This document shows, piece after piece, positions 1 through 6,664 of a DNA stretch of 18,253 nt. Each line of letters begins with the position of its first letter. Position 1 is the stretch's first letter. The position numbers were made by a program, and so were the translations under genes. The stretch comes from Eubacteriales Family XIII. Incertae Sedis bacterium (GTDB lineage Bacteria > Bacillota > Clostridia > Peptostreptococcales > Anaerovoracaceae), in contig JAITKU010000106.1 of the NCBI GenBank assembly GCA_031278255.1, forward strand, positions 1 to 18,253, given 5' to 3'. A model generated the notes under the pieces. The model saw only the letters and a list, made by a program, of their open reading frames with translations. It had not been told where the DNA came from and did no database searches.

Positions 1-2
1 CG

Positions 3-518
3 GACATCATCAACCGGCTGCTGTGCAACGAGATCGATATCGGCTTCAGCCTCTCCGAAGATGCCTACGACCACGAAAAAATAGCGCACAGCGTACTCGC
101 CCACATACCGCTTTGCGTCGCAATGCCCGACACCCATTGCCTGGCGAACAAAGCGACCGTCGAATTGAGCGAACTGGAGCATGAACCTTTCGTAATGATC
201 TCCGTGGACAACTACGGCCCGGGATCGAGGCACATCAAGAATCTTTGCAGTCTCAAGGGTTTTGAGCCGAATATTTCCGCGTTCACGACGTTCGTGCCCA
301 GCCTTTTGATACTTGTCAGGTCAGGTATAGGAATTACGATCGTCGCCCAGACCGCCAACCGGGTCGCGCCGGAGGGTGTAAAGCTTACGCCGCTCAGCAA
401 CGTGCCTCCCACAAAACTCGTCCTGTTGTGGAAGAAAACCAACACCAATCCGGCCATCCCGGAATTCATCGACACGTGCTTTTCCCTGATGGAACACGAC
501 AGGGATCCGGCCGTGTGA
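3..518 (+). CDS. LysR-family transcriptional regulator, C-terminal part (5' truncated by window edge)
   Basis: The reading frame is open from position 3 to the TGA at 516-518, and the gene begins before the window. The visible 171 residues match the second half of a LysR effector-binding domain. They start with a segment of the form 'NEIDIGFSL', typical of the strand where LysR proteins contact inducer, and later contain 'LVRSGIGITIV', matching the widespread V-x-x-G-x-G-I-x-x-x-P region. The N-terminal helix-turn-helix lies outside the window. The gene converges on the dehydrogenase at 547-1452, with only 28 bases between the two stop codons. A LysR-type T-N11-A site lies in the divergent promoter region about 1.07 kb downstream, so this protein is the likely regulator of the dehydrogenase and the operon. 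That link is an inference; the family assignment is firm. Confidence 0.87.
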   Translation, partial: DIINRLLCNEIDIGFSLSEDAYDHEKIAHSVLAHIPLCVAMPDTHCLANKATVELSELEHEPFVMISVDNYGPGSRHIKNLCSLKGFEPNISAFTTFVPSLLILVRSGIGITIVAQTANRVAPEGVKLTPLSNVPPTKLVLLWKKTNTNPAIPEFIDTCFSLMEHDRDPAV

Positions 519-546
519 TGCTTGCGAGGCCGCGGTCCGCGCGCGA

Positions 547-1452
547 TCAGAGCATATTTTGCAGTCTGAGTATGCGGATGATGGCCTTGTCTCTGAAATC
601 CCGGACGGTTTCCTCCGTATTGCCCAGGGCCTCCGGACGCTTGGCAATCTCCTCTTCGACACCCCTTGCGAGCAATTCGTCGTCGGGGGACGGTTCCTTG
701 CCGTATTTGGCGGCGCCGCCTCTGAAGCCCCCCTCTATGCCGAGGCTGATGGTCAGCATTTGTCCCAATACGGCCATGCGCAGGCCCGGCCCGAACATGA
801 TCGCCTTGTCTATATCCTCCACGGAACACACGCCGTCGAGAACGGTTTTTTTGGCCTCCTCCAAGGCGGCCCAATTGACGCGGTTGACGATGTAGCCGGA
901 GATTTCTTTTCCGCACAGCAACGCGAGCTTGCCGATGGACTCGTAAAACGCCTTGGCGCCCGCCGTGACCGACGGATCGGTCTGCGCTCCGCCGCATATT
1001 TCGACGAGGGGCAAGAGGTAGGACGGATGAAACGGGTGTCCGACGAGAATGCGTTCCGGGTGCGTCGCGCCCTCTTGCAAAAGGGACGGCATGAGCGCGG
1101 TCGTGCTGCTGGCGATAATCGTATCCGCGTCGCAAACGCTCTCGATCTGCCTGTAAAGCGCTTTCTTTACGTCCGGATTCTCGGGTCCGGATTCCTGCAC
1201 GAAAAACGCGCCCGTCGCCGCGTCCTCCAGGGATGTCGTGTAGGTCGCGCGCGCGGCCGCGACCGCGGCTTCCGCCTGTGAGCAGACCTCGTTTTCCACC
1301 AAAATCTCAAGGATATGCGCCACGCGGCTCTTCATCTTTTCCACGCGGCTGCGCGTTTGGAGCGTGACGGGATACCCGTGCGTCAAGGCGTTGACCGCGA
1401 GTCCCGAGCCGATGATCCCCGAACCGACAAAGGCGATTTTTTTCTTTTCCAT
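547..1452 (-). CDS. 3-hydroxyacyl-CoA dehydrogenase-fold NAD-dependent dehydrogenase, carnitine/L-gulonate dehydrogenase-like
   Basis: The 301-residue protein has an N-terminal Rossmann nucleotide-binding motif, G10-x-G12-x-x-G15. The catalytic segment 'GHPFHPSYLLPLVE' (138-151) supplies the His139/Glu151 dyad, and 'GYIVNR' (186-191) is the conserved Asn segment at the domain boundary. The 'GPGLRMAVLG' stretch (221-230) resembles the GPGLRW-A-x-x-G signature of L-carnitine dehydrogenase, lambda-crystallin and L-gulonate 3-dehydrogenase. These oxidise free 3-hydroxy acids rather than CoA thioesters. The start ATG (1450-1452) is preceded by AAAGGAG (minus strand, 1462-1468) with a 9-base spacer. 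The gene is transcribed away from the ten-gene operon but shares its control region. A plausible role is oxidation of a beta-hydroxy acid to the beta-keto acid used by the BKACE at 9228-10055. Substrate is unknown; true 3-hydroxybutyryl-CoA activity is less likely because a canonical Hbd is present nearby. Confidence 0.88.
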   Translation of the reverse strand: MEKKKIAFVGSGIIGSGLAVNALTHGYPVTLQTRSRVEKMKSRVAHILEILVENEVCSQAEAAVAAARATYTTSLEDAATGAFFVQESGPENPDVKKALYRQIESVCDADTIIASSTTALMPSLLQEGATHPERILVGHPFHPSYLLPLVEICGGAQTDPSVTAGAKAFYESIGKLALLCGKEISGYIVNRVNWAALEEAKKTVLDGVCSVEDIDKAIMFGPGLRMAVLGQMLTISLGIEGGFRGGAAKYGKEPSPDDELLARGVEEEIAKRPEALGNTEETVRDFRDKAIIRILRLQNML

Positions 1453-1542
1453 TTTTGAATTCTCCTTTCCGATACAAAACAGTTCTCTGTGGGAAAGCGC
1501 GACAGATCCGTATGGCGCGCTTCTTGATTTGCTCTCAAAACG

Positions 1543-1571
1543 ATTATAACATCAAAAGCCCGCGCGCAATT
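1543..1571 (-). promoter_or_regulatory. Extended -10 promoter for the dehydrogenase at 547-1452
   Basis: On the minus strand a perfect TATAAT (plus coordinates 1543-1548) is preceded by TGT, giving the extended -10 form TGnTATAAT. The -35 position, 17 bases upstream (1566-1571), reads AATTGC and is weak, as is common with extended -10 promoters. Transcription would start near 1536 and leave a leader of roughly 85 bases before the ATG. Confidence 0.6.
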
Positions 1572-1576
1572 ATGAT

Positions 1577-1603
1577 ATATCTGTATATCTGTTATACGGA
1601 TAT
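1577..1603. promoter_or_regulatory. Three-copy 8-mer array with a LysR-type box
   Basis: ATATCTGT occurs twice in direct tandem (1577-1584 and 1585-1592). After TAT it appears again inverted with one mismatch (ACGGATAT, 1596-1603). The last two copies form a dyad whose core is ATC-N9-GAT, containing T1588-N11-A1600, the classical LysR recognition geometry. The array lies between the -35 regions of the two divergent promoters, where a LysR activator would bind. That the truncated LysR at the window start is the binder is an inference. Confidence 0.55.
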
Positions 1604-1607
1604 TGGA

Positions 1608-1635
1608 TTGGACGAGGCTTGCGTTTGCGTAATAT
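1608..1635 (+). promoter_or_regulatory. Probable sigma-70-type promoter of the ten-gene operon
   Basis: TTGGAC (1608-1613) and TAATAT (1630-1635) are separated by 16 bases. This is the best -35/-10 pair upstream of the first operon gene, and it lies immediately downstream of the LysR-type array. Transcription would start near 1642 and give a leader of about 70 bases. The imperfect -35 fits an activator-dependent promoter. Confidence 0.5.
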
Positions 1636-1649
1636 GATGGTTAGGTAGG

Positions 1650-1663
1650 AAAACGATCGTTTT
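1650..1663. promoter_or_regulatory. Perfect 14-bp palindrome, possible operator
   Basis: AAAACGATCGTTTT is a perfect palindrome lying about +8 to +21 relative to the predicted start of the operon transcript. That position suits a repressor acting by roadblock or promoter occlusion. The centre CGATCG is unrelated to the LysR-type array, so a second regulator is possible. As RNA it could also form a five-pair hairpin with a GATC loop. Confidence 0.4.
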
Positions 1664-1667
1664 GTGC

Positions 1668-1690
1668 GGCGCTTTGCGCGCCCTGTTTTT
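1668..1690 (+). terminator. Short GC hairpin followed by a T-run in the operon leader (possible attenuator)
   Basis: GGCGC (1668-1672) can pair with GCGCC (1678-1682) around a five-base loop. After one C, the sequence TGTTTTT follows (1684-1690). This resembles a small intrinsic terminator placed between the predicted transcription start and the first start codon. The five-pair stem is short, so termination, if real, would be weak or conditional. Confidence 0.3.
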
Positions 1691-1713
1691 ATTGCAGCGA
1701 GGAGTTGATGAAC

Positions 1714-2505
1714 ATGATAAATATGATCAATCCGCCGTTTCCCATTCCCGGGATAGACCTTTCGGGCAAATCGGCGATTATCACGGGGTCCACCGAGGGC
1801 CTCGGCTACGCGACGGCGGTCGTGTTGGCCGCCTACGGCGCGTCGGTCACGATCAGTTCAAGGCGCAAGGAGAAATGCGAGGAGGTTTCCGCCGCGATCA
1901 ACGAAATGGGCGGCAAGGCCGTCGCCGTCCCGTGCGACACAAAGGTCGTTTCGCAGATCGAGCGGCTTGTGGCCGAGACGGAAAACGCGTTCGGCAAGGT
2001 GGACATCATGGTGAACAACGCGGGAATCGGCATCACGAAACGCATAGTGGAGATGTGCGAGGAGGAATGGGACGAGGTTTTGGACACGAACCTCAAGGGC
2101 GTGTTCTTCGGTATGCAGGCCGCGGCGCGGTCCATGCTCAAGCACGGGCTGAGAGGCCGCATTATCAACATTTCGTCGGCGGGCGGACTCGTCGGCACGA
2201 AGAACATCGCGTCCTACTGCGCCTCAAAAGCCGGCGTAATCTCGCTCAGCAAAACGGGTGCCATGGAGTTCGGCAGGGACGGGATCACGGTGAACGCCGT
2301 GTGCCCCGGTTATGTGCCCACGAGCATCAACAAGGCCCCGCTCGAAATACCGAAAGTGCGGGAACAGATCCTCGCGCGCACGGCTCTGCGGCGTTTGGGC
2401 GAACCGTGGGAGATCGCCGCGGTCGTGCTTTTTCTCGCGTCGGACGCGTCGAGTATCATCACGGGCGCGGCCGTCGTCGCCGACATGGGAACCACATGCA
2501 ACTGA
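1714..2505 (+). CDS. Short-chain dehydrogenase/reductase (SDR), operon gene 1
   Basis: This classical SDR has 263 residues from the chosen start. It shows the cofactor motif TGSTEGLG (24-31), NNAG (101-104), and the catalytic Ser155, Tyr168 (YCASK) and Lys172. The C-terminal part, with a conserved proline-glycine loop and a 'FLASDASSIITG' segment, is FabG/gluconate-5-dehydrogenase-like. In-frame TTG and ATG codons at 1705 and 1708 lie too close to the AGGAG at 1700-1704, while ATG 1714 has a 9-base spacer and was chosen. The protein should interconvert a secondary alcohol and a ketone with NAD(P); the substrate cannot be named. It is the first gene of the operon and ends 21 bases before the dehydratase-like gene, which suggests it acts on a related hydroxy or keto intermediate. 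Confidence 0.9.
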   Translation: MINMINPPFPIPGIDLSGKSAIITGSTEGLGYATAVVLAAYGASVTISSRRKEKCEEVSAAINEMGGKAVAVPCDTKVVSQIERLVAETENAFGKVDIMVNNAGIGITKRIVEMCEEEWDEVLDTNLKGVFFGMQAAARSMLKHGLRGRIINISSAGGLVGTKNIASYCASKAGVISLSKTGAMEFGRDGITVNAVCPGYVPTSINKAPLEIPKVREQILARTALRRLGEPWEIAAVVLFLASDASSIITGAAVVADMGTTCN

Positions 2506-2526
2506 CTTTATGAGGAGGAAATCGAT

Positions 2527-4068
2527 ATGGGCGTAGCGACTTACGAGCAATTTCTGGAAAGAATGTACAAAATGAAGCCGAACATCTATGTGGGCGGTGA
2601 GGTGATCGACAGGCGTGATCCCAGGCTGTCCGCGGGATTCTACGCGATGCGGCAGACTTTCGACTGCGCGCACGACGCGCGTTACAAGGAGGTCTGCACG
2701 GCAACCTCGCATCTCACGGGGGAAACGATCAATCGTTTCACGCATATACACCAAACGCAGGACGATCTGTTCAAGAAGCAGGAGATGACAAGGCTGCTCA
2801 GCCACCGGGTGGGCGGCTGCATACAGCGCTGCATGGGGATCGACGCGCTGAACGCGCTGTCCGTCGTGACCTACGAGGTGGATGAGGCGCTCGGCACAGA
2901 GTATTATGAAAATTTTCTGAAGTATCTGCAATGGTCGCAGGAAAACGACATCGTTGCGAACTGCGCGCAGACGGATGTGAAAGGGGAAAGGCTCAAGCGA
3001 CCGCACGAGCAGACGGATCCGGATATGTACCTGCGCATTGTGGAGGATCGCGCGGACGGCATCGTCGTGCGGGGCGCCAAAAGCTGCAACTCCGCGTCCC
3101 CCTATGTGGATGAGATCATCGCGACGCCGACGCGCTTCATGGGAGCAAAGGACAACGCCTACGCGGTTTCGTTCGCGATTCCCGCCGATTGGCCGGGCGT
3201 GAAGCTTGCGGCGCTGCCGGGACTCAGGCACAAGAGGAAGCACATAGACGCGCCGATCGCGCACATCGGCGATATGGAGAGCCTGACGATCTTCGACGAT
3301 GTGTTCATTCCCAACGAGCGCATTTTCCTGAACGGCGTGCGACATCCCGAATGCACGCGCTTCGCGGGTTTCCTCGCCATCATGTTCGCGCACTTTCACA
3401 GGCATTCGTACACGGGCTGCAAGCCCGCCACCTCCGAGGTGCTTGCGAGCAGCGCGGCCCTCGTCGCCGAATACAACGGCATAGAAAAGACGAGCCACGC
3501 GCAGGAGAAGCTGTGCCACATCATTACGGTCGCGGAACTCGTGTACGCGGCGGGCGTCGCGAGCGCCGTTCGCTGCGTCAAGATGCCGAGCGGCACGATG
3601 ATTCCGGACGAGATTCTGACGAACGCGGGAAGAAAACTCGCGGGCGAGGAAATCTACAACGAGGCGCGTATCCTGACGGATTTGGCGGGCGGTCTCATCG
3701 CCACCCTGCCGCTCGAAGAGGAGTTTTACAGCGACGAGGTCGGGCCGCTTCTCAACAAGTACATCAAGCGCGATCCGTCGATCCCGTCCGAGAACGTACA
3801 CCGCTGTTTCCGCATGATCGAGGACCAACTCGTGTCCGACTTCGGAGCCTCGCAGATCGTCGCGGGCTTGCACGGCGGCGGCTCCCCGCAGATGGAAGCC
3901 GTGGCGATGATGGGCGGCTACGATCTCGAGGAACTGAAAGGGATCGCAAAGTATCTCGCGGGCATAGAGGACGATATTCCGATCTACAGGAGAAAGACCG
4001 TGACGCCGCGGCGGATTTTGGAAAAATTCAAAAAGACGCAGCAAGCCGCGGAAGAAAAAAAGAACTGA
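2527..4068 (+). CDS. 4-hydroxybutyryl-CoA dehydratase (AbfD)-like [4Fe-4S]/FAD enzyme, HpaB superfamily
   Basis: The 513-residue protein belongs to the 4-hydroxyphenylacetate 3-hydroxylase (HpaB) superfamily. It carries the full metal-ligand set of the anaerobic dehydratase branch: Cys98-x3-Cys102 in 'GGCIQRCMG' and His291-x6-Cys298 in 'HRHSYTGC'. These match Cys99, Cys103, His292 and Cys299 of Clostridium aminobutyricum AbfD at a constant one-residue offset. Gln100, Tyr295 and Lys299 also match AbfD active-site positions. O2-dependent HpaB monooxygenases lack this cluster, so a radical dehydration of a hydroxyacyl-CoA (or a vinylacetyl-CoA-type isomerisation) is the likely chemistry. The pocket differs, however: where AbfD has its Thr190 region, this protein reads 'AKSCNSASPY' (184-193), so the natural substrate may not be 4-hydroxybutyryl-CoA. 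GAGGAGG precedes the ATG. The next two genes, Hbd and crotonase, would process its product. Confidence 0.85.
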   Translation: MGVATYEQFLERMYKMKPNIYVGGEVIDRRDPRLSAGFYAMRQTFDCAHDARYKEVCTATSHLTGETINRFTHIHQTQDDLFKKQEMTRLLSHRVGGCIQRCMGIDALNALSVVTYEVDEALGTEYYENFLKYLQWSQENDIVANCAQTDVKGERLKRPHEQTDPDMYLRIVEDRADGIVVRGAKSCNSASPYVDEIIATPTRFMGAKDNAYAVSFAIPADWPGVKLAALPGLRHKRKHIDAPIAHIGDMESLTIFDDVFIPNERIFLNGVRHPECTRFAGFLAIMFAHFHRHSYTGCKPATSEVLASSAALVAEYNGIEKTSHAQEKLCHIITVAELVYAAGVASAVRCVKMPSGTMIPDEILTNAGRKLAGEEIYNEARILTDLAGGLIATLPLEEEFYSDEVGPLLNKYIKRDPSIPSENVHRCFRMIEDQLVSDFGASQIVAGLHGGGSPQMEAVAMMGGYDLEELKGIAKYLAGIEDDIPIYRRKTVTPRRILEKFKKTQQAAEEKKN

Positions 4069-4077
4069 GGGAGACGC

Positions 4078-4938
4078 ATGACAATTGAAAAAATCGGCGT
4101 ATCGGGCGCCGGCGTAATGGGCACGGGCATTGCCCATATAAGCGCGGTCGCGGGCTTCGCGGTCGTACTCAGGGACATCAAAGAAGAATTTACGGAGAAA
4201 GCCTTTCGGCGCATAGAGGAACTCCTAAGTCGCTCCGTCGAGAAAGGGCGGCTGACGGAGGAGGAGAAAGGGCGGGTATTGTCGCGCGTTACGGTCACGA
4301 CGGACGCGGCCCCGCTGGCAGACGCGGACCTGATCATAGAAGCGGTCGTTGAGGACATCGATCTGAAAAAGCGCGTGTTTTCGGAATTGCACGGGATATG
4401 CAAGCCCGACGCGATCTTCGCCACAAACACCTCTTCCATATCGGTGACGGAAATAGCCTCCGGTTCGGGCAGGCCGGAACTTTTCTGCGGACTCCACTTT
4501 TTCAACCCCGTACACAGGATGCGGCCGGTGGAAATCATCAGCGGCGCGCAGACCGAAGCGCGCGTGATCGACGCGGTGAAAGCTTTCGCGGAGGCGATCG
4601 GAAAGGTTCCCGTGCATGTGAAGAAAGATTCGCCGGGCTTCATCGTCAACCGTCTGCTCGTGCCGTATCTCAATGAGGCCGTGCGCCTTGTCGAAGAGGG
4701 CGTCGCGTCGCCCCGGGATATCGACACGGCCGTGGAACTCGGACTTAATTACCCCGTCGGCCCGTTCAAAATGATCGACACGGGCGGCGTCGATCTTACG
4801 GTCAAGGTACTCGATCGCTTCCGGGAGGCGTTCGCGGACGAGGGCTACGCGCCGCGCGAGACCTTGCGGGAAATGCTGGAATCCGGCAGGATCGGGCGAA
4901 AATCGGGCGAGGGTTTTTACAAATACGGAGATGATTGA
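4078..4938 (+). CDS. hbd: 3-hydroxybutyryl-CoA dehydrogenase
   Basis: At 286 residues this has the usual length for Hbd/PaaH. It has the NAD motif G10-A-G12-V-M-G15 and the catalytic segment 'HFFNPVHRMRPVE' (140-152) with His140 and Glu152. 'DSPGFIVNR' and the C-terminal 'GRKSGEGFYKY' are both hallmarks of bacterial 3-hydroxyacyl-CoA dehydrogenases. It should convert 3-hydroxybutyryl-CoA (or a close homologue) and acetoacetyl-CoA with NAD(P). A GAGGGAG site overlaps the end of the preceding gene, and the ATG follows its stop by nine bases. The crotonase gene begins at or within its last codons, so translation is probably coupled. Unlike the divergent dehydrogenase at 547-1452, this one has standard CoA-type features. 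Confidence 0.95.
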   Translation: MTIEKIGVSGAGVMGTGIAHISAVAGFAVVLRDIKEEFTEKAFRRIEELLSRSVEKGRLTEEEKGRVLSRVTVTTDAAPLADADLIIEAVVEDIDLKKRVFSELHGICKPDAIFATNTSSISVTEIASGSGRPELFCGLHFFNPVHRMRPVEIISGAQTEARVIDAVKAFAEAIGKVPVHVKKDSPGFIVNRLLVPYLNEAVRLVEEGVASPRDIDTAVELGLNYPVGPFKMIDTGGVDLTVKVLDRFREAFADEGYAPRETLREMLESGRIGRKSGEGFYKYGDD

Positions 4939-4942
4939 TTCG

Positions 4943-5725
4943 ATGTCATACAACAACATCATTTTTGAAATCGAGGACGGCGTTGCCGTTATCACATTGA
5001 ACAGGCCCGAGGCCATGAATGCGCTCTGCGGGGATTTGAACACGGAAATGCTGGACGCCCTGTCCGTGCTGTCGGATTTCGGGCGGGCGCGGGTTCTGAT
5101 CCTCACGGGTGGGCGCAAGGTCTTTGCGGCCGGAGCGGACATCAAGGAAATGCTGTTCGCAACGCCGTTGCGGGCCGGGGATATCGCGCGCTCGGGACTG
5201 CTTGTGAACGAGGCGATTGAGTCGCTGCCCATTCCGACGATAGCGGCCGTGAGCGGCGCGGCGATCGGAGGCGGCTGCGAACTGGCCCTCGCCTGCGATT
5301 TTCGCGTCGCGGGCGAAAGCGCGGTGTTTTCCCTGCCCGAGGTGGGTCTTGGGATCATGCCGGGCGCGGGCGGGACACAGCGTCTGCTGCCCTTGGTGGG
5401 GCTGGGCCTCACGCGTGAGATGGTAATGCTGGGCAGGAGACTGCGCGGACGGGAGGCCGTCGCCGTCGGTTTGGCCAACCGCCTCGCGGACGACGATGCG
5501 GTTATGGAAACGGCGCGCGCGCTCGCGGCGGAACTGATGAAAATGCCGGCGATCTCCCTCATGTCGGCGAAAAAGGCCGTCAACGAGGGCGCGAACAACA
5601 CCTTGACGGAGGGAAAGAAACAGGAAACGGCCGCCTTTGCCCTCACGTTTTCCGCGCCGGACCAGAGGGAGGGCATGCAGGCCATGTTGGAAAAACGCCC
5701 CCCGCAATACACGCACAGCCTGTAG
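4943..5725 (+). CDS. Enoyl-CoA hydratase/isomerase (crotonase family)
   Basis: The crotonase-fold protein has 260 residues. 'FAAGADIKEM' (61-70) and 'AAIGGGCELALACD' (106-119) form the oxyanion hole. Both acid/base glutamates of true hydratases are present: Glu113 in GGGCEL and Glu133 in 'LPEVGLG', followed by 'PGAGGTQRL'. It should hydrate crotonyl-CoA or a related enoyl-CoA to the 3-hydroxyacyl-CoA used by the adjacent Hbd. ATG 4943 was chosen because it gives the usual MSYxNI N-terminus. An in-frame ATG at 4931 overlaps the hbd stop but sits directly against the GGAG at 4927-4930, so it is less likely. The C-terminal 'SAKKAVNEG' and 'REGMQAMLEKRPP' segments are also typical of the family. 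Confidence 0.93.
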   Translation: MSYNNIIFEIEDGVAVITLNRPEAMNALCGDLNTEMLDALSVLSDFGRARVLILTGGRKVFAAGADIKEMLFATPLRAGDIARSGLLVNEAIESLPIPTIAAVSGAAIGGGCELALACDFRVAGESAVFSLPEVGLGIMPGAGGTQRLLPLVGLGLTREMVMLGRRLRGREAVAVGLANRLADDDAVMETARALAAELMKMPAISLMSAKKAVNEGANNTLTEGKKQETAAFALTFSAPDQREGMQAMLEKRPPQYTHSL

Positions 5726-5746
5726 ACACGGAACGGAGAAAGACGG

Positions 5747-6664
5747 ATGAAACGAATATGTGAAATTTTTAACAATCTCAAATCGAACAGGCGCAAAATC
5801 CTTTCCGTGGCTTCGGCGGCGGACGCGGAGGTGCTGACGGCCGTTCGCGGGGCTTACGACGCGGGGATTTCCGACGCGATATTGCTGGGCGGCGCGGATG
5901 ATATCCGCAGGGCCGCGGAAAGCGCCGGGGTCGATATTTCCCCTTTTGAAATCGTTTCGGCTTCCGACGAGACCGAGGCGGCCGGCAAGGCCATGGGGCT
6001 TGTGGCCGACGGCAAGGCGGACATGGCGATGAAAGGCTTGCTTCCGACGCCGGTGTTTCTGAAAGCGCTCTTCGATCCCCGGTACGGTCTGCGGCGTGAG
6101 GACGGGATAATCAGCGCCTTGCCCTTCTTCGAGATTCCGTTTTTGGACAGGTTTCTCTTTATCACGGACCCCGGCTTCATACCCGCGCCCGATCTCGACA
6201 CAAAGGTGAAGATGATCAACAACGCCGTGCCGATCCTGCGGGCCTTGGGTACGGAGAAGCCGAACGTCGCCGTGCTTTGCGCGACGGAGACCGTGAACGA
6301 CAAAATGCCCGCCGCCGCGGACGCGCAGAAGCTTGTGCGGATGAACGAGGACGGACGTATCGGGGACTGTACGGTTGTCGGGCCGATCTCATTGGATTTG
6401 GCGATCTCCGTTGCCTCGGCCGAACACAAGGGATTCCGCCACCCCGCCGCGGGCAAAGCGGACCTCCTGCTCGCTCCGAGTATCGAGTCCGCGAATATAT
6501 TCTATAAGGCCCTGACCTGCTTCTGCGATTTCAAACTCGCGGGTTTGATCACGGGCGCGCGAAAGCCCGTCGTCATGACTTCTCGGGCGGACAGCCCGGA
6601 AACGAAGCTGAACACCATCGCTGTGGCGGCTTATCTGGCCGGCGGCGCGACCGGCGGGCAATGA
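5747..6664 (+). CDS. ptb: Phosphate butyryltransferase-like phosphate acyltransferase
   Basis: The 305-residue protein is of the phosphate acetyl/butyryltransferase family and matches Ptb in length. Diagnostic parts are 'DMAMKGLLPTPVFLKAL' in the N-terminal half, 'FITDPGFIPAPDL' in the middle, and 'SIESANIFYKALTCF' and 'TSRADSPETKLNTIA' near the C-terminus. It exchanges CoA for phosphate on a short or branched acyl-CoA and is partnered by the butyrate kinase at 7195-8274. The pair can yield ATP from an acyl-CoA or, in reverse, activate an acid. The acyl chain is not determined by the sequence. It starts 21 bases after the crotonase with a GGAG site at 5734-5737. Its TGA overlaps the next ATG as ATGA. 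Confidence 0.93.
   Translation: MKRICEIFNNLKSNRRKILSVASAADAEVLTAVRGAYDAGISDAILLGGADDIRRAAESAGVDISPFEIVSASDETEAAGKAMGLVADGKADMAMKGLLPTPVFLKALFDPRYGLRREDGIISALPFFEIPFLDRFLFITDPGFIPAPDLDTKVKMINNAVPILRALGTEKPNVAVLCATETVNDKMPAAADAQKLVRMNEDGRIGDCTVVGPISLDLAISVASAEHKGFRHPAAGKADLLLAPSIESANIFYKALTCFCDFKLAGLITGARKPVVMTSRADSPETKLNTIAVAAYLAGGATGGQ

Noticed and set aside
2527..4068. Reading this gene as an oxygen-dependent 4-hydroxyphenylacetate 3-monooxygenase
   Set aside because: The four [4Fe-4S] ligands of the anaerobic dehydratase branch are all present with the right spacing, and the setting is an anaerobic acyl-CoA operon.
2224..4137. 637-codon open frame on the minus strand
   Set aside because: It lies opposite the dehydratase-like gene and neighbours. 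The translation is rich in Arg, His and Val without any recognisable domain, and it lacks a ribosome binding site. It is an antisense shadow produced by GC-rich codon bias.
4225..5796. 523-codon open frame on the minus strand
   Set aside because: It covers hbd and the crotonase gene on the other strand, both of which have complete catalytic motifs. The antisense translation shows low-complexity Ser/Arg/Ala runs only.
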